From contig CAJIYV010000079.1 of NCBI GenBank assembly GCA_905181745.1, positions 1 through 6,226 of the forward strand: 6,226 nt of DNA. The letters are read 5' to 3'. This DNA is from an uncultured Actinomycetes bacterium (lineage in GTDB: Bacteria; Actinomycetota; Actinomycetes; S36-B12). The stretch's first letter is position 1. Each line of letters starts with the position of its first letter. The notes under the pieces are model-generated. The model ran no database searches, had not been told where the DNA came from, and was given only the letters and a program-made list of their open reading frames with translations. Positions 1 to 5,662 of the stretch are shown piece by piece. The translations under genes were made by a program, and so were the position numbers.

Positions 1-98
1 AACTGGCCCGCACCCGAATTGTCGAATACTTTGTGTTGGCTGGGGAAGACCCCAGTGTTGCAGGGGCTCGCATCGCTCTGGCTAATGCACTTTTCTAA
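1..98 (+). CDS. Thioredoxin/TPR-family protein (YbbN-like), C-terminal end only
   Basis: An open frame (codons from base 3) enters from the left edge and stops at TAA 96-98. The visible 31 residues contain an alternating Leu/Ala/Arg helix, then G-E-D-P, then A-R-I-A-L-A-N-A-L-F at the extreme C-terminus. This pattern (an 'LF..aGedDP.V..AR..La.ALF' ending) is what I know from the C-terminal TPR-like half of actinobacterial thioredoxin-domain co-chaperones of the YbbN type. The thioredoxin domain itself lies outside the window, so the call rests only on this tail. No clear intrinsic terminator follows: the next 40 bases are A-rich without a strong stem and T-run. It points in the same direction as the hydratase operon but is separated from it by 463 bp, so it is probably a separate transcription unit. 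Confidence 0.55.
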   Translation, partial: LARTRIVEYFVLAGEDPSVAGARIALANALF

Positions 99-140
99 TC
101 CTTAAATACAAAAAAGACCGCCGATTAAATTGGAGCCGCT

Positions 141-167
141 ATCCGGGCCATGGCCGGTTTTCCGGAT
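141..167. repeat. Inverted repeat ATCCGG/CCGGAT with GCCATGGC inside
   Basis: ATCCGG at 141-146 is the exact reverse complement of CCGGAT at 162-167, and the 15-base loop holds the palindrome GCCATGGC (147-154). It could fold as a short hairpin 42 bases after the upstream stop codon. The following sequence is not T-rich, so it is a poor intrinsic terminator; a protein-binding site or mRNA-end stabiliser is equally possible. A 6-bp stem in GC-rich sequence can arise by chance. Confidence 0.3.
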
Positions 168-239
168 CAATCGCGGGGTTGCGTCAGAGTGCACAACTTC
201 AAAACATTACCGTAAAAATTTGCCTAACGAGATGCCAAG

Positions 240-374
240 TGAGGTGAGGGTAGCCCGAGGAATTAGGACCCTATATTTTTGTTCAGAAGTGTTTTCAACG
301 TACCAGCGGTGTTTAAGGTTTGGGAGGTAAATCCCTAGCTCACCTCATCGGGTGCTCCTTTTATCTCTTCCCAA
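240..374 (+). other. Structured leader or possible small RNA with mutually exclusive stems
   Basis: Three pairings can be read directly. TGAGGTGAG (240-248) is a perfect 9-bp reverse complement of CTCACCTCA (339-347). TTGGGAGG (320-327) pairs with CTTCCCAA (367-374) using one G-T wobble. Inside the latter, AGC..ACC (337-344, two bases bulged) pairs with GGTGCT (351-356) over a 6-base loop and is followed by CCTTTTAT, a weak terminator-like tail. The first and third pairings use the same bases (339-344), so they cannot form together, which is the geometry of an attenuator or switch. No known RNA family was recognised, the strand is assumed from the T-rich tail, and the pairings are by eye without energy calculation. 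Confidence 0.35.
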
Positions 375-465
375 CTTAGTGATCATAACCATCGCACTGT
401 AGGTGGCGCACCGGAAGGTAAATTATTTTAGGTTGGTCGCGTAACGACGCTGAGCCCCACTTTAT

Positions 466-479
466 GCCGTGGCCACGGC
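466..479. promoter_or_regulatory. Perfect 14-bp palindrome, possible operator
   Basis: GCCGTGGCCACGGC is its own reverse complement over all 14 bases, and symmetry ends exactly at its borders. It lies about 50 bases upstream of the TAAAAT box and 82 bases before the hydratase start codon, where a dimeric regulator could bind. As RNA it would give only a 5-bp stem with a GGCC loop and no T-run, so a DNA-level role seems more likely than termination. The regulator is unknown; a TetR-type fatty-acid regulator is conceivable given the downstream hydratase, but that is a guess. Confidence 0.35.
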
Positions 480-506
480 TGCTCCCTAATGTTTGATCTG
501 ACTAAG

Positions 507-535
507 TGTAAGACAGGCCTACCTTGGCTTAAAAT
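507..535 (+). promoter_or_regulatory. Candidate promoter for the hydratase-glycan operon
   Basis: TAAAAT at 530-535 matches five of six bases of the -10 consensus. The -35 at 17-bp spacing is weak (TGTAAG, 507-512). Transcription would begin near 542, giving a leader of about 20 nt to the first ATG at 562 or about 38 nt to the second at 580. Other TTGA-type hexamers nearby (TTGATC at 493-498) are at the wrong distance. Plausible but unproven. Confidence 0.35.
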
Positions 536-561
536 ATTCCGACTGATGGTCAGCCCACCGA

Positions 562-1404
562 ATGGGTAAGATCGCTGATATGAGTGCTGAAACAGATCGT
601 AAAATAGTTGGCGAAGAACTACTAGTCACAGAATTTATTCAGGTGGAATTGCAGGAATCAACTGCAATCATTCATTTGCGCAGACCGCCAATGAACGCGC
701 TTAATTTGCAAATGCAACGTGAGATAGAAGCAGCAGCAACATTTGTTTCCGGAAGAGTCGGCATTGATGCCGTTGTGCTGTATGGAGGAGAGAAAGTATT
801 TGCCGCGGGAGCCGACGTGAAAGAGATGGCCAACATGACCTACTCCGATATGTCTAGTGCGGCACATAGCCTGCAGAGCGCTTTTGACACCGTAGCCAAG
901 ATCTCCCAACCCACCATCGCCGCTGTGACTGGCTTCGCGCTCGGTGGCGGCCTTGAACTTGCCATGTGCGCGGATTTTCGCGTCGCTGGCGACAATGCAA
1001 AACTCGGTCAGCCCGAAATCACACTCGGAATCATTCCTGGAGCGGGTGGCACGCAACGACTCCCCCGACTCATCGGCGGATCTAAGGCAAAGGAACTCAT
1101 TTTCGGTGGACACATGATCTCAGCTGGGCGTGCCCTCGAAATTGGGTTGGTCAATCAAGTTGTTGAGCCGGCGCAGGTTCTGGGTGCAGCGCTCACATGG
1201 GCCAGTGGATTTGCTGGGGGTCCCAAGATTGCATTGGCTGCGGCGAAAAGAGCGATCGACAACGGCGCGAATGTAGATCTTCGCACCGGGCTTTCGATCG
1301 AGAGCACGGAGTTTGCTGCTCTCTTCGGCACAGAGGATCAGAAAAATGGCATGAAGTCCTTTGTGAATGAGGGTCCAGGCAAAGCAACCTTTGTAGGTCG
1401 ATAG
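562..1404 (+). CDS. Enoyl-CoA hydratase/isomerase (crotonase family)
   Basis: Predicted to add water across trans-2-enoyl-CoA in fatty-acid beta-oxidation, in the cytosol. The crotonase fold runs from about residue 24. The oxyanion-hole segment F-A-A-G-A-D-V-K-E-M is at 80-89, and G-G-G-L-E-L-A at 128-134 supplies the second oxyanion glycine and the first catalytic glutamate, Glu132. G-Q-P-E at 149-152 gives the second, Glu152. Both glutamates of true hydratases (144 and 164 in the rat mitochondrial enzyme) are present with the same 20-residue spacing, so hydratase is favoured over isomerase or another crotonase. I-P-G-A-G-G-T-Q-R-L (158-167) and the F-V-G-R C-terminus are typical. The start is uncertain: ATG 562 and ATG 580 are in frame, neither has a good Shine-Dalgarno, and the first 22 residues precede the conserved fold. 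The stop TAG shares its G with the next gene's GTG. Substrate chain length cannot be read from sequence. Confidence 0.93.
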   Translation: MGKIADMSAETDRKIVGEELLVTEFIQVELQESTAIIHLRRPPMNALNLQMQREIEAAATFVSGRVGIDAVVLYGGEKVFAAGADVKEMANMTYSDMSSAAHSLQSAFDTVAKISQPTIAAVTGFALGGGLELAMCADFRVAGDNAKLGQPEITLGIIPGAGGTQRLPRLIGGSKAKELIFGGHMISAGRALEIGLVNQVVEPAQVLGAALTWASGFAGGPKIALAAAKRAIDNGANVDLRTGLSIESTEFAALFGTEDQKNGMKSFVNEGPGKATFVGR

Positions 1405-2348
1405 TGGCAATTTCGCAGGAACAATTTGACCTTGCAAAAGCAGACCCGAAACTTGCAAATATCGTCTACCACGATTGGGAATCCGAATCCTACGACGACA
1501 AGTGGAGTATTTCCTACGACCAGAGATGCGTGGACTACGCGCGCAACTGTTTTGATCATGTGGTACCGCGTGAGAGCCAAGGATCAAGTCTAGCTGGGGC
1601 AAGGGTCGTCGAGTTGGGCTCAGGAACCGGTTTTTTCCTACTTAATCTAATGCAGTCAGGAATAGGGGGCGCCGGCATTGTCACCGACTTGAGCTCTGGA
1701 ATGGTTTCGGTAGCAGTTCGCAACGGCAAGAATTTGGGCCTGAACGTTACTGGAATTGTTGCTGACGCTGAGCTACTGCCGTTTGCGAATTCAAGCGTGG
1801 ACCTGGTCGTGGGCCATGCGATGTTGCACCATGTGCCAGACCTTGATGCACTATTCGCTGAAGTGAACCGCGTGCTGCGCCCGGGTGGGCGTTTTGTGTT
1901 TTGCGGTGAACCTACCCAGAAGGGGGATTTAGTAGCCCGGGCGTTGTCACGGTTGACCTGGTGGACAAGCACGAGAGTCACCCAGTTACCTTGGTTAGTC
2001 GACAAGTGGGCTCGTCCAGCGCATGAGCTTGCGGAATCATCGCGCGAAGCAGCCTTGGAAGCTGTCGTGGATGTCCATACTTTTGATCCGAGCCAATTGG
2101 CTCGATTTGCTCTTCGTAGTGGCTGTGTTGATGTCAGTACGGTGACGCAAGAGTTGACTGCATCTTGGTTTGGTTGGCCCGTGCGTACTTTTGAAAGTTC
2201 AGTAAAAGCCGGGGTATTAGGCTTTGGTTGGGCAAATTTTGCATTTGGAACCTGGAAAAAACTGGAGGGTCTTGATCGCCAGGTGTTCTCCAAGATTATT
2301 TCTGACCGGTATTTTTACAACGTATGTATCACCGGGATGGCCCCTTAA
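1404..2348 (+). CDS. Class I SAM-dependent methyltransferase, Rv3030-like
   Basis: A Rossmann-fold methyltransferase of 314 residues. SAM-binding motif I is V-V-E-L-G-S-G-T-G (68-76), the acidic ribose contact is probably Asp95 (I-V-T-D), D-A-E-L-L-P-F lies at 121-127, the post-II segment D-L-V-V-G-H-A-M-L-H-H-V at 133-144, and L-R-P-G-G-R-F at 158-164. The roughly 140-residue C-terminal part is rich in Trp and Phe, ends Y-F-Y-N-V-C-I-T-G (303-311), and is not part of the SAM core; it may hold the acceptor site. In mycobacteria the comparable gene (Rv3030 as I recall) sits with the GH57 and GT4 genes of methylglucose lipopolysaccharide synthesis, so an O-methylation of a glucan is the best context-based guess. 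Small-molecule or lipid methylation cannot be excluded. GTG start with TAGGT about 8 bases upstream, overlapping the hydratase stop by one base, which implies translational coupling. Confidence 0.85.
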   Translation: MAISQEQFDLAKADPKLANIVYHDWESESYDDKWSISYDQRCVDYARNCFDHVVPRESQGSSLAGARVVELGSGTGFFLLNLMQSGIGGAGIVTDLSSGMVSVAVRNGKNLGLNVTGIVADAELLPFANSSVDLVVGHAMLHHVPDLDALFAEVNRVLRPGGRFVFCGEPTQKGDLVARALSRLTWWTSTRVTQLPWLVDKWARPAHELAESSREAALEAVVDVHTFDPSQLARFALRSGCVDVSTVTQELTASWFGWPVRTFESSVKAGVLGFGWANFAFGTWKKLEGLDRQVFSKIISDRYFYNVCITGMAP

Positions 2349-2354
2349 CGGGGC
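2340..2354 (+). promoter_or_regulatory. Small hairpin spanning a stop codon and the next gene's Shine-Dalgarno
   Basis: GCCCC (2340-2344) and GGGGC (2350-2354) form a perfect 5-bp stem with a 5-base loop TTAAC. The loop contains the methyltransferase stop codon TAA (2346-2348), and the 3' arm is the only purine-rich Shine-Dalgarno candidate (GGGG, 2350-2353) before the glycosyltransferase ATG at 2361. A ribosome finishing the upstream gene would open the stem and expose the site, so this looks like a coupling device. The pairing is visible; the function is inferred. Confidence 0.4.
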
Positions 2355-2360
2355 AAACTA

Positions 2361-3545
2361 ATGCGAATTCTGCACTTTTCGTGGGAGTACCCTCCAGTCA
2401 TGTACGGGGGATTGGGCACACATGTTTTGGCGCTGACCCAAGAGCAGGCTCGACGTGGTCATGAAGTGACCGTGATTACTCAAGCACCGATTCAAGCGCC
2501 CGCCGTAAACGAGTACTGCAATGGTGTGCGGGTTATCCGGGTGGCCAATCATTATCCAGATGCTCGGCTTGATCAGAAAAATTTTGACTATTGGGTGCAC
2601 GGGTTTTCCCTAGCAAGCCTGAGTGCTATTAAACAAATGGATGCCGCGCCAGATATCGTTCACGGGCACGATTGGCTTGCGTCCGATCAGCTCCTTGCTT
2701 CCTCGCGAGAGTTCTCGGTCCCGAGCGTTCTCACAGTGCACGCGACTGAATTTGGTCGGCATAACGGGTGGCTCACCTCGAGACTGTCCCAAATTGTCTA
2801 CTCCAGTGAACACAGATCTATGATCCTGGCGAACTCGGTGATTGTATGCAGTGAGTCCATGCGCAATGAAATTCGTACGGGTTACGGGTTGCGACCGAAG
2901 GCGTTCAACGTAATCCCCAACGCGATTAGCCCAAGTGACAACCAACATCCGACATCAGCCGCAACGCGTAAGGAAACCGACCCAACAATTGTAGTGGGTT
3001 TTATCGGTCGGCTGGAATGGGAAAAAGGCATCCATCACATAATCGATGCTATTGAATTAATAGATGATCTCAGCGTGAAGTTGGAAATCGTCGGCATTGG
3101 AAGTCAATGGGAAAGTCTTCAGGCAAAAGTCGCTAGAAAAGGCGTGAGTAAGCGCATTCAGTTCCTCGGACATGTCGCCGATGAGCGTAAGGATGCGATT
3201 TTGGGTTCTTGGGATCTTGCAGTTATTCCATCAAGCTATGAACCGTTTGGAATTGTTGCGCTGGAACTGGGGCAACGTGGAGTTCCTATCGTTGCCTCGA
3301 GAGTGGGTGGGTTGGTGGACATAATCTCCACGGAGGAGTTCGGATATCCGCTGGATGAAGTCACTGGCGCTGCTATTGCGAAGGCGATTTTGTCCATTAA
3401 AAACGATCGTGAGCAAGCACGTGCGCGAGCCGCTCGCCTCCGTGAACGAATTGCCGTTGAGTTTACTTGGGGAAATGTAGGCAACTTGACCGACAAAGTC
3501 TATGAAGAAGCATATGCAGAGGCCCATGAACAGGTACGCGCATGA
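2361..3545 (+). CDS. GT4 alpha-1,4-glucosyltransferase, Rv3032-like
   Basis: A GT-B retaining glycosyltransferase of 394 residues that probably adds alpha-1,4-glucose from a nucleotide sugar in the cytosol. It opens with S-W-E-Y-P-P-V-M-Y-G-G-L-G (7-19), the glycogen-synthase-like N-terminal loop. G-H-D-W (102-105) and T-V-H-A-T-E-F-G-R-H (125-134) line the N-domain. G-R-L-E-W-E-K-G (216-223) carries the conserved Arg217 and Lys222. The E-x7-E motif is Glu294 and Glu302 within Y-E-P-F-G-I-V-A-L-E. These match, from memory, Rv3032, the transferase elongating mycobacterial methylglucose lipopolysaccharide and contributing to glycogen; GT4 mannosyltransferases lack this opening. The start is 12 bases after the methyltransferase stop with a GGGG Shine-Dalgarno 7 bases before it, and the gene ends in an ATGA overlap with the acyltransferase. 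The donor (UDP- or ADP-glucose) is not decidable here. Confidence 0.88.
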   Translation: MRILHFSWEYPPVMYGGLGTHVLALTQEQARRGHEVTVITQAPIQAPAVNEYCNGVRVIRVANHYPDARLDQKNFDYWVHGFSLASLSAIKQMDAAPDIVHGHDWLASDQLLASSREFSVPSVLTVHATEFGRHNGWLTSRLSQIVYSSEHRSMILANSVIVCSESMRNEIRTGYGLRPKAFNVIPNAISPSDNQHPTSAATRKETDPTIVVGFIGRLEWEKGIHHIIDAIELIDDLSVKLEIVGIGSQWESLQAKVARKGVSKRIQFLGHVADERKDAILGSWDLAVIPSSYEPFGIVALELGQRGVPIVASRVGGLVDIISTEEFGYPLDEVTGAAIAKAILSIKNDREQARARAARLRERIAVEFTWGNVGNLTDKVYEEAYAEAHEQVRA

Positions 3546-4261
3546 AGCGGTTTAATCCTTGGCGCTTATCCAATCTGAATTGGATAGTTCGTAATCGAGC
3601 CTGGAATTGGTATTACCTTGTGCGGTATTTTCGATTTTTGAGACTGTATCATTTTGGCTCGCGCTCGGTGAGCTGCACTGGCTTCGTGTTTTTGGGTAAG
3701 GGTGTTGAACTCAGCGCGCGAAAAGGGTACGGAAGAATTGTGTTGGGGAGTTGGGTGCATCTTGGTGACCAATGCCGGATTCGCGCACATGAAGGCAGTA
3801 TTCAGATCGGATCAAAAACCGTGATGGGTCGTGATAACACCATTAATGCCTATCTTGACATCACGATCGGTGATGAGTGCGTTATTTCCGACTCAATTTA
3901 TATGTGTGATTTTGACCATCGATTCTCTGATCTGTGCGCGCCAATCCGCTTGCAAGGAATCACGAAATCTCCGGTTCGGATTGGGGCCAATGTCTGGCTC
4001 GGTACAAAGGTCAGCGTGCTGAAGGGTTCGCAAGTGGGCGCCGGCAGCGTGATCGGGGCCAACTCGGTCGTGCGAGGTGTGGTTGCCCCAATGTCAGTAG
4101 CAGCGGGGATCCCTGCCCGAGTTGTGAGATCCAGACTTGACGTTGGTGAGAAACAATTGCGCGTGCAGCGTCATGCTGAGTCCGTGCGCGTACGCACACG
4201 GGATGCACTAAATGAAATGAGGGGAAACGGTGCATCTGGGTCGACCCCCGATTTCAGCTGA
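3542..4261 (+). CDS. Left-handed beta-helix O-acyltransferase (hexapeptide family)
   Basis: A hexapeptide-repeat acyltransferase of 239 residues, expected to move an acetyl or other short acyl group from CoA to a sugar hydroxyl. Imperfect hexapeptide turns run from about residue 66 to 192 (I-V-L-G-S-W, I-Q-I-G-S-K, I-T-I-G-D-E, V-R-I-G-A-N, V-G-A-G-S-V, I-G-A-N-S-V). The terminal coil V-W-L-G-T-K and the ending A-A-G-I-P-A-R-V-V-R (187-196) are characteristic of the maltose/galactoside acetyltransferase-like class. D-F-D-H (123-126) probably carries the catalytic His126. Residues 7-37 are full of Trp, Tyr, Phe and Arg and may dock on the membrane or a partner. The tail after residue 200 is charged, lies outside the fold and overlaps the facing GH57 gene. 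Start ATG shares ATGA with the glycosyltransferase stop; AGG is 7 bases upstream. By synteny with mycobacterial Rv3034c (recalled), the acceptor may be the methylated alpha-glucan; serine or other acceptors are less likely. Confidence 0.85.
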   Translation: MKRFNPWRLSNLNWIVRNRAWNWYYLVRYFRFLRLYHFGSRSVSCTGFVFLGKGVELSARKGYGRIVLGSWVHLGDQCRIRAHEGSIQIGSKTVMGRDNTINAYLDITIGDECVISDSIYMCDFDHRFSDLCAPIRLQGITKSPVRIGANVWLGTKVSVLKGSQVGAGSVIGANSVVRGVVAPMSVAAGIPARVVRSRLDVGEKQLRVQRHAESVRVRTRDALNEMRGNGASGSTPDFS

Positions 4262-5646
4262 TGCATGTGAGTGAGCACGCGATCACGGGCATATTGCGCA
4301 GCTGTTTCGCGGGTAACCATGAACGCCCAGTCACTTGATAACTGAAGCATCAATTGATTTAGATGAGCTGATGTACAGGTGTTTCGTTCAATCAGATCGA
4401 GAACGTATTCTTGGCTTTGGCTATTCATCATTGCAATGTCGCGAACTGGATTTCCAGTCCACACGGACCAGTCTTTGCCACTTCCCCAGGAAGACGCTGA
4501 CAGATGGATTGATGTTCGTGCCGTTGAAGTCACCTGTTCCAAAGTTGATGTATTGATTCTTGATTCAGGGAGAAGCTCAATTACGCGTTCAAACCAGGCG
4601 ACGCCCTCATGCCACCAGTGTCCGAGGAGCTCGGTATCAATTCCGATCACGACCGTGGGAGATTCTGTGCCCTGCTCACGTTGTACGTCAAAGGATGTTC
4701 TGAGTTCACGCACGAAATTTCGAGCATCAACTTCAACTTGGATCTGTGCTGATTGAGGATCGTACACAGGTTTGTCTTGTCGTGATTTCTCGCCCACAGC
4801 ACTAAGTTTGAGTCCGTATGCATGATCAACTGCATGAAAATCACGGTAAGTGGCAGCCCCGGCGTAACCCCGCTCATGTGACCACAGCAAGTCACTGATC
4901 TGCGCATTCCGGGCCACAACTTTCACCATCGATTCACCCAGTCGGTATGGAACGCAAGCGCTTTTGCCGACCGCTACAACTGCTGGCTCATCGACCATGA
5001 AGTGTGTGATCCCTAATTGTTGGTACACACCTTCCTGGCCAGGGCGATAGGCACATTCGGGCACCCAGATGCCAGTTGGCGAGGTGCCATAGCGCCGGGC
5101 GGAATCCTCGAGCCCCGCACGGAGGGCTATTTCGTGGATGCGTTCATCTAGCCCCGGCGTGAAGGGGTGGGTGGCCGGGCCACCCAGGAATTGGACCACC
5201 TGATCATCGATAAGGGATCGGATCCGTGGGGCAGTTCCACGGGAATAGTGACCCCGAAATATTGCCAATGCAGACTGGGCCCTACCCAATTCGTAGTCGC
5301 GGACCGGGTGATTATTTGGCAGGCTTCCGGCTCGAAGTTGCCAATTGTGCAGCCAAGATTCCAACCCCGTCACCGTTCTTGGATCGTCCAATTGAACGGC
5401 CAAGATCGGAGTGATCCCCAGGCTGGCAATATTGCGAAAGCCCCGGGCACCCAAGTGCGCGAGGGCATCAAAAAGTGGGAGATAGGAGTGTGCATAGGCC
5501 TGATAGAGCCACTCCTCACCAACTGGCCAACCACCGTGGCCTAGGACCCAAGGCAGATGGCTGTGCAAAACGAAAGCGACCGTGCCTCGTGGTTCTTGGT
5601 GATGATCATCTGTGGGATTGGTCACAATGTGCTGATGCGCTCCCAC
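4171..5646 (-). CDS. GH57 alpha-glucan branching-type enzyme, Rv3031-like
   Basis: A glycoside hydrolase family 57 protein of 491 residues, expected to cut alpha-1,4-glucan and rejoin it as alpha-1,6 branches. The family motifs appear in order: H-S-H-L-P-W (28-33); G-G-P-A-T-H-P-F (155-162); G-I-W-V-P-E-C-A-Y (192-200) with nucleophile Glu197; I-D-T-E-L-L-G-H-W-W-H-E-G (336-348) with acid/base Asp337; and S-S-W-G-S-G-K-D-W (385-393). V-G-E-E-W-L-Y-Q near 42-49 and G-G-P in motif 2 are, as I recall, features shared with mycobacterial Rv3031 of the methylglucose lipopolysaccharide locus. It is cytosolic, with no signal peptide. The GTG start is the first after an in-frame TAG at 5658-5656; a second GTG at 5625 is also possible, since the fold begins only near residue 21. 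After S-S-D-W-A-F-M-V (437-444) the tail is about 20 or more residues shorter than I recall for Rv3031 and unlike it, and its final 91 bp overlap the acyltransferase gene. Branching versus hydrolysis is not settled by motifs. Confidence 0.9.
   Translation of the reverse strand: MGAHQHIVTNPTDDHHQEPRGTVAFVLHSHLPWVLGHGGWPVGEEWLYQAYAHSYLPLFDALAHLGARGFRNIASLGITPILAVQLDDPRTVTGLESWLHNWQLRAGSLPNNHPVRDYELGRAQSALAIFRGHYSRGTAPRIRSLIDDQVVQFLGGPATHPFTPGLDERIHEIALRAGLEDSARRYGTSPTGIWVPECAYRPGQEGVYQQLGITHFMVDEPAVVAVGKSACVPYRLGESMVKVVARNAQISDLLWSHERGYAGAATYRDFHAVDHAYGLKLSAVGEKSRQDKPVYDPQSAQIQVEVDARNFVRELRTSFDVQREQGTESPTVVIGIDTELLGHWWHEGVAWFERVIELLPESRINTSTLEQVTSTARTSIHLSASSWGSGKDWSVWTGNPVRDIAMMNSQSQEYVLDLIERNTCTSAHLNQLMLQLSSDWAFMVTRETAAQYARDRVLTHMHQLKSGVDPDAPFPLISFSASRVRTRTDSA
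4231..4265. repeat. Stem-loop at the convergent gene ends, possible weak two-way terminator
   Basis: TGCATC (4231-4236) is the exact complement of GATGCA (4260-4265), and between them GGGTCGACCC (4238-4247) is a perfect 10-bp palindrome. Together they could fold as a hairpin across the acyltransferase stop codon (4259-4261) and, on the other strand, within the last codons of the GH57 gene. No T-run follows on either side, so intrinsic termination would be inefficient. It may pause polymerase or protect mRNA ends. Sequence symmetry is certain; function is not. Confidence 0.3.
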
Positions 5647-5652
5647 GATCTG

Positions 5653-5662
5653 ACTCTAGAGT
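5653..5662. repeat. 10-bp palindrome ACTCTAGAGT in the GH57 leader
   Basis: ACTCTAGAGT is perfectly self-complementary and sits just upstream of the GH57 start codon, covering the TAG of the three-codon upstream ORF. As RNA it can form only a very short hairpin. It could be part of an operator, but a palindrome of this size is only mildly unexpected. Confidence 0.2.

Larger units (their letters stand above)
99..561. other. 463-bp intergenic region without a convincing gene
   Basis: I see no credible protein gene on either strand. A 66-codon frame at 130-330 starts with TTG, lacks a ribosome binding site and resembles no family I know. No tRNA-like T-arm, rRNA or CRISPR pattern is present, and I could not match the stretch to a riboswitch or SRP, tmRNA, RNase P or 6C RNA consensus by eye. 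What it does hold is a set of inverted repeats (141-167, 240-374, 436-448, 466-479) and a TAAAAT box at 530-535. The length is unusual beside genes that are otherwise packed with overlaps or gaps of about a dozen bases, suggesting a regulatory leader, a small RNA, or both. Confidence 0.75.

Noticed and set aside
99..140. Intrinsic terminator after the upstream gene
   Set aside because: There is an A-run but no stem followed by a T-run. The nearest stem (141-167) lacks a T tail, so I do not call a terminator.
130..330. 66-residue plus-strand frame in the upstream gap
   Set aside because: It starts with TTG, has no Shine-Dalgarno, shows no recognisable motif and crosses the inverted repeats at 141-167 and 240-374. 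I treat it as a chance frame.
331..561. tRNA, T-box or cobalamin/TPP riboswitch
   Set aside because: I looked for a T-arm GGTTCGAATCC-like core, a T-box sequence and conserved riboswitch boxes and found none. Only short stems such as GTCG/CGAC (436-448) are present.
1120..1602. 160-residue minus-strand frame across the hydratase/methyltransferase junction
   Set aside because: It is antisense to two well-supported genes and shows no domain; the plus-strand reading explains the sequence.
1556..2293. 245-residue minus-strand frame opposite the methyltransferase
   Set aside because: It lies wholly within a gene with clear SAM-binding motifs on the other strand, and its own translation is low-complexity Ser/Thr/Pro/Arg-rich with no family features.
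4171..4300. Frameshift in the GH57 C-terminus
   Set aside because: The tail is shorter than I recall for Rv3031. I read one alternative minus-strand frame: it hits a stop within a dozen codons and does not restore a family-like ending. Natural divergence of the tail is simpler.
5167..5544. 125-residue plus-strand frame inside the GH57 gene
   Set aside because: The minus strand here encodes the N-terminal GH57 region with family motifs; the plus frame has none.
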